From Priapulus caudatus (taxonomy: Eukaryota; Priapulida; Priapulimorpha; Priapulimorphida; Priapulidae), in the NCBI RefSeq assembly GCF_000485595.1, contig NW_014577427.1, positions 126,259-155,943 of the forward strand: a stretch of DNA of 29,685 bases, in the 5' to 3' direction. Below, one piece after another: positions 19,617-29,685 of this stretch. The notes below the pieces were generated by a model. It made no database searches, was not told where the DNA came from, and saw only the letters and a program-made list of their open reading frames with translations. Position 1 is the stretch's first letter; each line of letters starts with the position of its first letter. The translations under genes and the position numbers were made by a program.

Positions 19617-20456
19617 TTCACTTGACCGATAGCAGCAGCGCGGTGCGCCGGAGATAATATTATTTCGTTAAAGCGGGTTAGAATGACGCTAACTGAACGT
19701 AAATGATAGTATTCTGTAATCGGCATGTAAAGGCTTCTGATCCAATAGGCCATAATAATCATATCCAATAATATCTACCTAATAATTTTTGTTCCAATAC
19801 GTTTCCGGTTTTTAACTGTTACGCGATCTTAATCGAGATTTGATTTAAGAATTTTCTTCTACGAGACTCGACCGGTGTGCGACATTCGTCGTATACGAAT
19901 AATCCCTTGTGATTGTAATACAAAATCGATTTGAAGTGCATTACGAAGTAATGCAGTACACGAAAATAATTTACATTCAGAATCATTTTACTACATCCCA
20001 CCCCTTATAGGTGGATAAGCACACGAATTGTGCGCATTAATATAGAAATGCTAAACTTTGTACACGTTTATTATTTGGGTTCCTGAAAATCTTCTGACAC
20101 ATATCGCGCAATATGACCATTTCGATGAGCTAATCCGCTTTACAATTACGCAAGCAACGCTAGGAGAGATGGATCATGAATGGCTGTCCACGCGACCTAT
20201 GAATCTCTACGAACGGACAAGATACTGAAGGCATTAAACCTATTCCACACGGCTCTCTATAATTAAGAGTCTATAGTGAACACTAACCCCCCCCCCCCAT
20301 CTGCTTTGTACCCACGCCTAGCCTATGCCTTGAATACTCCATGGTGGATATTCTCATCAAATAGCTGTCCATAATAGCAGTATCATCCGCTGAGAGGCTG
20401 ATAATAAATAGCAGGAGATAGAAAGCGAAAGCCGTATCATGACCGAGTAACATAAT

Positions 20457-20898
20457 ACCCCGTACAGACTGCAAAATTTGATCCTACATCAAACTAGTCA
20501 GGGCCAGGTGCACGCCAGCCGCGCTCTAAATCGCAGCGTACAGACACAAAATGTTGAACCGCGCTTAAGTTAGCACGGGTTGACTGCGCATGCTCAGTTT
20601 AGCTTGTTACGGCACTCAGCAGACAGCTACTGTACTTTTATGTGACCTAAGTAAAGCTATGCGCATGCGTATTGCGAAATTCAGCGCGCGCATAGCCCCA
20701 GATTGTGTACACACACAGTTTAGTGCACGCTAAGTTAGTACGCTTCTTAGCGGCCTGGCCCACCTCCATTTGCGGTGCCAAATTAGTCCGGACTAGCGCG
20801 TATTTAGCGCGGGATGGCGTGTAGACACTGCAAAAATTTAGCGCGGGTCTGGCCCGAACTAGTTTGACGTGGGATCAAATTTGCAGTCTGCACGGGTT
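20457..20898. mobile_element. Foldback MITE of about 440 bp with long terminal inverted repeats
   Basis: The left end 20457-20504 (ACCCCGTACAGACTGC, TTTGATCCTACATCAAACTAG) matches the reverse complement of the right end 20851-20898 (AACCCGTGCAGACTGC, TTTGATCCCACGTCAAACTAG) at about 42 of 48 positions. Pairing resumes further inside (CACGCCA..CCGCGCT..AAAT). The interior is CpG-rich and noncoding. No clean target duplication could be set (ATAAT on the left, ATAAG on the right), so the superfamily is open. Confidence 0.78.
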
Positions 20899-20937
20899 AT
20901 AAGTGTACACGTACACCATGAATAGTTACGCAGCGGA

Positions 20938-21216
20938 ACAGTGATACAGTTGAACAATGATGAAGTGTAGCAATGATGAAGTGGAACAGTGATGCAGTGA
21001 AACAATGATACACCGATACAGTGGAATAATGATACAGTGGTACAATTATACAGTAAAACAATTATACAGTGGAACAATTATACAGTGGAACAATTATACA
21101 GTGGAACAATTATACAGTGGAACAATTATACAGTGGAACAATTATACAGTGGAACAATTATACAGTGCAACAATGATGCAGTGGAATAGTGATGCAATGG
21201 AACAGTGATCTAGTGG
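20938..21216. repeat. 16-bp minisatellite abutting the MITE
   Basis: The unit is ACAATTATACAGTGGA. Seven near-identical copies run from 21058 to 21169, flanked on both sides by diverged copies (ACAATGATGAAGTGGA-like on the left, ACAGTGATCTAGTGGT on the right). Homogeneous centre and worn edges are typical of a turning-over tandem array. It starts about 40 bases beyond the MITE end. Confidence 0.92.
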
Positions 21217-21384
21217 TGATACGCATCGAAATGGCATCGCAACACTTTGTACACGCACGCAACGCATCCGCTCTCGAAAATCGATCGTCAAACATTCAAA
21301 AATACCACCGACTGGCGCTAATTGCGAAATATCCCAGTCGTGCATCCTACAAGGCATGTTACTATTGCAATGAAGAAACATACA

Positions 21385-21505
21385 TAGCCTATACATATTA
21401 TACGTATACATATACGTATACACATACATATATACATACATGTAGTATATATATATATATATATATAATATATATATACATACATTCATACATACATACT
21501 ATATA
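21385..21505. repeat. AT/CATA microsatellites
   Basis: TATACGTATACATA, TA and CATA repeats run together; Tyr/Ile/Thr frames across them are artefacts. Confidence 0.88.
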
Positions 21506-23528
21506 GTGATAGTATACAGTATGATCATACTATTATCTTCTGTTCTGTACTGTTGCACAAATTTGTAGCAAACTCTCGGCGTAATCTCGCTCGTAAAAAT
21601 TTCGTAACGTATCTGCGCATACACGTTATTTATCGTAATAGCAGCTAGAACGTATTGCACATATCAGCTTGCACCAAACGCCGTGTGAACCTACAGCGCA
21701 ACCGATACAAGTTGTGGACATACATGCACCGTTGCTTTAAGATTCCACGTATCGTTACTATACTGCCACATCTGACCGCTAGTGTCAAGCCACAATTCAG
21801 CTAGCAAAGTGCGCTGTCATATGTACAAGGAATTATTTACAAACATCATTCATCATGCATCCATAATAATAACTTTGAGTATGCTGGTCATACGCACTCA
21901 AATCTGCGATGGAGATAGAAACAATACCGACCCTCCTATTCCGATATATAAAACGATAACGTATTGAGTTTATAACAGACCTAAATCTGTATGACGGAGT
22001 GGAAGTAACACGATCCTCATATTTCCTATAACATTACAACTTGGAACGCTATAACATAACCTAAATCCGTCTGAGTGGAAACAACGGCGCAACTCGTATA
22101 TATATTCTCTATTAAAGTGCAACGTATAACCTATAACAGGCGGCCGTCTCTATCACGGAAAGTGATCACTGTGCTGCATCTCGAACAATTAACGTTCAAT
22201 ATTCACTAACAAGTAATAATTATTAGTATTATTGGCGAATATTGGACTTATCGACCGAGATGGAGTGATACCTTCTTGATAATGACTATCGCGTAAAACT
22301 CAACACAATTTACGGAACTCCGTGCTACGATTCGTAACATGTAATCATTGTATACGATTGACATTGGTCATGATTGCTTTTGGGTCCTGCGGCTCGCGCT
22401 AATTTTTTTATTCTAATTAGCGCTGTATTTTTGATTTCCTTGTGTTTACGATTGAAATCATTAAAACTCGCTGGACTCATTTAGAAGGGAAATGGTGAGA
22501 AATCTTCATTGACGAAATTCGATGCCTGTGAAACCCACTGAATCTTACATACCCGGAGCTGATGGATCACCTTCATTGGTGACATTACGAGCATGCCAAC
22601 CTATTCGAGACACAATCACTAGGAAAGTCGACTCTTTCGCGTATCGAGTATGATTTTTTTTACCCAATTACCGTAACTGGCTGCCAATGCCGAGGTAATG
22701 CAAGCACTCGCGTACACGCTATATACAGAGCATCGTAAATCGAAGGTAAAAGCTATCCCTAACCATGCCGAACTCGATGGCCACTTAGCCAACCTAAGGT
22801 TATTCCTTGTGGCGCAGGTGCATGTTGATCGTAGAATGAGGCGAGGGGGGGAGTAAATCGATAACATGTGCGGTGCCGCGAAGCTCTAATGCTTGCAGGA
22901 TCGATCACAAACGTCTTGATTGGGTTTTAACGTAAACCGCACGATACTCGGTGTGTGCCGAGCGCGTAGCTTCAATTCTGGCCAGTGGTAGGAAATGCTG
23001 GAGTTACCTGAATCAGTTCATTCGTTCATTTTTCGTCTATTTCATCCTGCTGCTCTCGAACGCTGTTGGGAAATCGAGTGCAGTTCCACTCACCTTACCG
23101 CAGCACACTCGTGTGTACAAAATACAAACCAAAGGCTTCCTTCGGCAAAAACATGATACACAAAGGCATGTGATATGTGCAAGACATATGTAAGGGCCGT
23201 CAACGTGGTGGTAGTATCTCAAATTCAACGGGAAATCGAAACTGTTATCACCGTCATTTGTTCGAAAAACAGCTTCCTATTCCTGGTCCTAAGAATGTCC
23301 TATAAAGCTAGCTTCCATCCGCCAAACTCTGTTCAATTTAGCGTTATCGTTGTAGATGATTTCGGACAAGTATTTAACGCACGCCGTACCTATATAACCC
23401 GCTCTGCGTCACGGACGGAAGAATGCACGGAACGCGGCCGCCATTGCAATCGGCGAGGCCGCGCCCACCATAGGCGCCCACACCCCGGCAGCGCGTCTCT
23501 CGCGAGATCTCGCGCGCGGCGCTCGCGA
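21506..23528. other. Intergenic DNA between the MITE zone and NIM1, no confirmed gene
   Basis: There are only short unsupported ORFs (22619-22867 minus, 22951-23193 plus). A weak tandem similarity of about 100 bp, around CCTAAATCTGT and CCTAAATCCGTCTGAGTGGAA, lies near 21980-22110. The part nearest 23528 should include the NIM1 3' UTR. I found no TTTATT (AATAAA on the minus strand) in its first few hundred bases. Confidence 0.5.
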
Positions 23529-26810
<3,282 letters not shown>

Positions 26811-27320
26811 CTGCGAATGCGATAGAAGCGATAGATATAGTTTGAGTGGCGCGTTACGATTCCTGCCGACTAGCCAACAGCGATTAGTATTATTGGCAAG
26901 TGCAAAATCGAGGCATGAAGCGCACATCTACTGCCACTACCCCCATGTACATTCGGGGCCGTAGCTGGCGGAGGTTGGTAGGGGGAGGTTGGCAAGGATG
27001 GGGGTGCATGTGGCCCAGATCAATGTAAATGCTATTACATGGACAATGGCGTACACAACAGGCAAACAAAATGAGTTAGCTACGGCTCGGCTGTTCAATA
27101 GGCCTATCACATGAAACCACCAATTAAACTATCAGGTTGGCGAGAAACAACAAGTCCTGACTTATGGTAGTATCCATCAGGGTTTCTGCTAATGCTGCAG
27201 AGCTGAAAACGAGTTTAAGGAGTTCATTTAATTGCGGAAGATTTAGCCGCTATATAATTCCAAAACATACGCGCCCTAGTGTGCATTCGCACATTTACCT
27301 GTTATATGTACAAACATGCA

Positions 27321-27397
27321 TATATCTATCTATCTATCTATCTATATCTATATCTATATCTATATCTATATCTATATATATCTATATATATATATAA
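27321..27397. repeat. CTAT/TATC microsatellite
   Basis: CTAT units grade into TATATC and TA units. Confidence 0.93.
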
Positions 27398-28004
27398 TTA
27401 TGTGTGTATATACATATATACGCGCGTGCTACGTAAAGCTCAACGCATTCTAATGTTTTCTTTCACCTCCCCTTTACCTTCTCCCATAATCTACCCCAAC
27501 CAACCTCATTACACCCGACCTACCTTCTATACCACGCCTGGTCGATGTTATATTTCAACAGCCGGCGGCAGCAGCGCTGTGCTGGCAAAACCTTATTAAC
27601 TAATTGGGTGAGACTCAAGTAATTGGAACAGCATAGACTTATGGTCAGCTACCAGCTGCAATCCTAATTCTCATATTCGTAGCCGCGACGTCTAGATATG
27701 ACGTGCGTAATTGTACATACTGAGCCCTGGTTACAGAAATTGAAATGAATCAAAATGTATCGCAATCGAGCTTTTCACAATTCGTTCGAATTGCGACAGC
27801 CGGCGACGTATAAACCGACGAAAAAAACCCCGTGATAGCGATGACAAAACCGTCTCGACTGAGGTCATGCCGTCATTAACAGCAGCTGCGCCACATCGGA
27901 AAGCGTCTTGATGCGACAGAAATATGACTTCTATGCACGTAGATTACTAGACTATAGATAGCCACGCCCGACGCAACCCACGTATTCTCTACTACATCAT
28001 ATCA

Positions 28005-28057
28005 ATCATATCAGGAGCTTATAAATGGAATGTCCATTTATAAGCTCCTGATCATAT
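28005..28057. mobile_element. Tiny palindromic element, copy 3, with 7-bp target duplication
   Basis: The element 28012-28050 (39 bp) begins CAGGAGCTTATAAATGGA and ends TCCATTTATAAGCTCCTG, a perfect 18-bp inverted repeat around a 3-nt loop. ATCATAT flanks it directly on both sides (28005-28011, 28051-28057). Ends and duplication length match the copy at 14288-14340, and the TGGAA..TTCC/TCC core position is also shared. Confidence 0.82.
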
Positions 28058-29300
28058 CAATGACCATCATTTGGGTATTATAACACCGGGACAATCGGGG
28101 GTAATATTGTTATACGCCGGCATACACGGGCAATCGCAGTGAATTAGAATCGTGAATTGTTATAGCAAGGTGGCTACAGTGTGCGCATGCGTCGATGAGA
28201 AGCCACTGCATTGTACTGACATTTAGAAAATCGCGTTATCCATTTACTTACGTCAACAAAACGCACGTTTCTTTCGCAAACATATAGGTGAGGTGAATGC
28301 ACGTCGCGTGTCATACTGCTCGCACACTTTTGCGAAAGTCGCTGCGCGTTTGTTTTGAAGCGCTTGTTCAAATATATGGTTCGATTTTGAGAACCCTGTA
28401 ATGTTCACAATCGTGCTTGTTTTGATGAATGCAAACGCGCACAATGGCGTCATGTTCTCTCATGCTAATCCAGCGATGATTGGTTCGGGAAAGGGTTTAC
28501 CTACGTATCCAACAGTAATTACCAATAAACACATACGTCAACGTAATTAGAGATCGTTATACTTATATGCGCTATGCACTATGCGCTATGCATAATGCAC
28601 TGGCCAGTGACGCAGTAGAACTACGTAATTATAGGTGTGGCGTTAGAGTTATTTATAACTACGAATTTATGACATGTAGTGTGGATATATTTCTATAATA
28701 TTTTGAACGATTTACATGAATTGTGAGGGTAGTCATACACGAGCGACTCATATCACAAACGGCGAAAACGATAGCATCGCAGTTTAAGTTATAATAGTCT
28801 TAATAATGATAATTTTCCGGGAATAGCGTCCGTCGTCGTGTACCCTAAATATTCATGAAGATCACTCGGAATCGTTTAGATAATCAACGATGCTGGTGTC
28901 ATCTGGAAGGAAGGTCATTGAGTGATCTCATAAATCCTAATCAATCTCATAACAGAATTGTGTTTCACAGTACGTAGTCATCCCTGCGTTACGAAAGCAC
29001 CGGTGAAGGATATTCGCCCATACGAAATTTGTAGATTATGACCAATAAATTCGGGATGCCAAATCGAAATTCATCCTCTTTCAACGGATTAAAAAAGAAA
29101 TACAAGTGAGATTTACAAAATTTTCTTATTCAGTCGTTGTCAATACGAATTCTATATGTTTATCTGCCAACCACGGTCGAAAAAAACAAGGAAAAAATAT
29201 AAAAAACAATGTGTATTAGATTTTGTACTTCTACCATTTACTCTTCTATCCGCGGTAAACAACACTTAACCTAAAATGCGGTAACATCAGAGCTAATAAT

Positions 29301-29685
29301 AGGCGCGTTCACACTGGCGCGAATAAGCGGGATGCAAATCCCGGTTTTTGCATCGCGATCGAAATACCGAGATTATTACAAGTGTGAACGCAATAATACT
29401 CACTAATAATCGCGATCAGCATCGCGCTCCAAATCGCACTTTTGACTGCGATTATTTGAAATTAGCGCGATTATTTGCGTGTGTGAACGCTCGCGCAAAT
29501 AATCCCGGTATTTTCTATCCCATCATTCCAAGCGAGTGAGCAGTGGGCATGAGCAGTGAGCATCATTCCGGCAGTGAGCATGCGCAGTTCGATTAATAGA
29601 ATTATCCCGCTCGGCGATTAGCGAGATATTTCCGCCTGTGTGAACAACGACACAATTATCTCGGTATTTCATCGCGATTAGCATC
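29301..29685. mobile_element. MITE-like CpG-rich repeat, cut by the window edge
   Basis: It begins around AGGCGCGTTCACACTGGCGC. Inside, GTGTGAACG-type motifs recur in both orientations (near 29303, 29380, 29481, 29637), each near CGCGATTATTTGCG- or CTCGGTATTT-like blocks. Such nested inverted modules are typical of palindromic nonautonomous DNA transposons. The right end is outside, so size and family are unknown. Confidence 0.6.

Larger units (their letters stand above)
17022..20456. other. Intergenic DNA, no convincing gene
   Basis: Apart from the 17-bp minisatellite, GTGC and CACG microsatellites (about 18731-18766 and 19484-19616) and a C run near 20287, I see only short unsupported ORFs. 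No canonical AATAAA lies near the stop at 17021, so the 3' end of the Tyr/Arg-rich gene is unknown. Confidence 0.55.
26821..29300. other. NIM1 intron/upstream DNA without confirmed exons
   Basis: I looked on the minus strand for the glycine-loop exon (GEIGSGNF-type coding) and did not find it, so the intron appears to run past the right edge. A minus-strand gtaagt donor near 28249 could end a noncoding exon, but nothing else supports this. Confidence 0.5.

Noticed and set aside
22619-22867. 82-codon minus-strand ORF with Cys and Ala stretches
   Set aside because: No splice context, no motif and a chance-level length.
28253-28453. Minus-strand 66-codon ORF with a nearby gtaagt donor, as a possible NIM1 upstream exon
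   Set aside because: The peptide has no glycine loop or other kinase feature, and the stop precedes or overlaps the donor; at most a noncoding exon.

Overview
This is nuclear DNA from an animal, most likely a marine invertebrate. Genes are split by GT..AG introns of about 0.4 to more than 2.9 kb, coding exons are CpG/GC-rich against an AT-rich background, and microsatellites and small foldback transposons are dense. Two cysteine-poor secreted proteins of the kind found in extracellular matrices, together with this repeat style, make me lean towards a lophotrochozoan (mollusc-like) genome. That placement is inference; nothing in the sequence proves it. There is no sign of prokaryotic or viral organisation.

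Layout. (1) About 1.15-4.46 kb, plus strand: a three-exon gene for a secreted Gly/His-rich protein (191 aa), with a large hairpin element in its second intron and a very repetitive 3' flank. (2) 5.69-8.77 kb, plus strand: a three-exon gene (808 aa) for a basic, Ser/Thr-rich, probably nuclear protein. Its HMG-box appears only when exons 1 and 2 are joined. (3) 13.16-17.02 kb, plus strand: a five-exon gene for a secreted, cysteine-free, Tyr/Arg-rich protein (392 aa). A noncoding first exon near 11.3 kb is possible. (4) 17.02-23.5 kb: no convincing gene; it holds a 17-bp minisatellite, a foldback MITE of about 440 bp and an abutting 16-bp minisatellite. (5) 23.53-26.81 kb, minus strand: the last two coding exons of the AMPK-related kinase NIM1 (NIM1K), covering VAIK to the C-terminal CaaX box. 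The glycine-loop exon lies beyond the right edge. (6) 26.8-29.7 kb: NIM1 intron/upstream DNA with small transposons, ending inside another MITE-like element.

The genes do not form an operon or an obvious pathway. The two secreted proteins share a plan: a signal-peptide exon cut by a phase-0 intron, no cysteine in the predicted mature chain, and strong composition bias. They could both be structural matrix proteins.

The most unusual signals are: a family of tiny (39-53 bp) palindromic elements with CAGGAG/CTCCTG ends and perfect 7-bp target duplications, one of them almost touching a splice acceptor; a hAT-like foldback MITE with an exact 8-bp duplication; a 57-bp near-perfect intronic hairpin; and a polybasic plus CAIL C-terminus on the NIM1 kinase that predicts prenylation.
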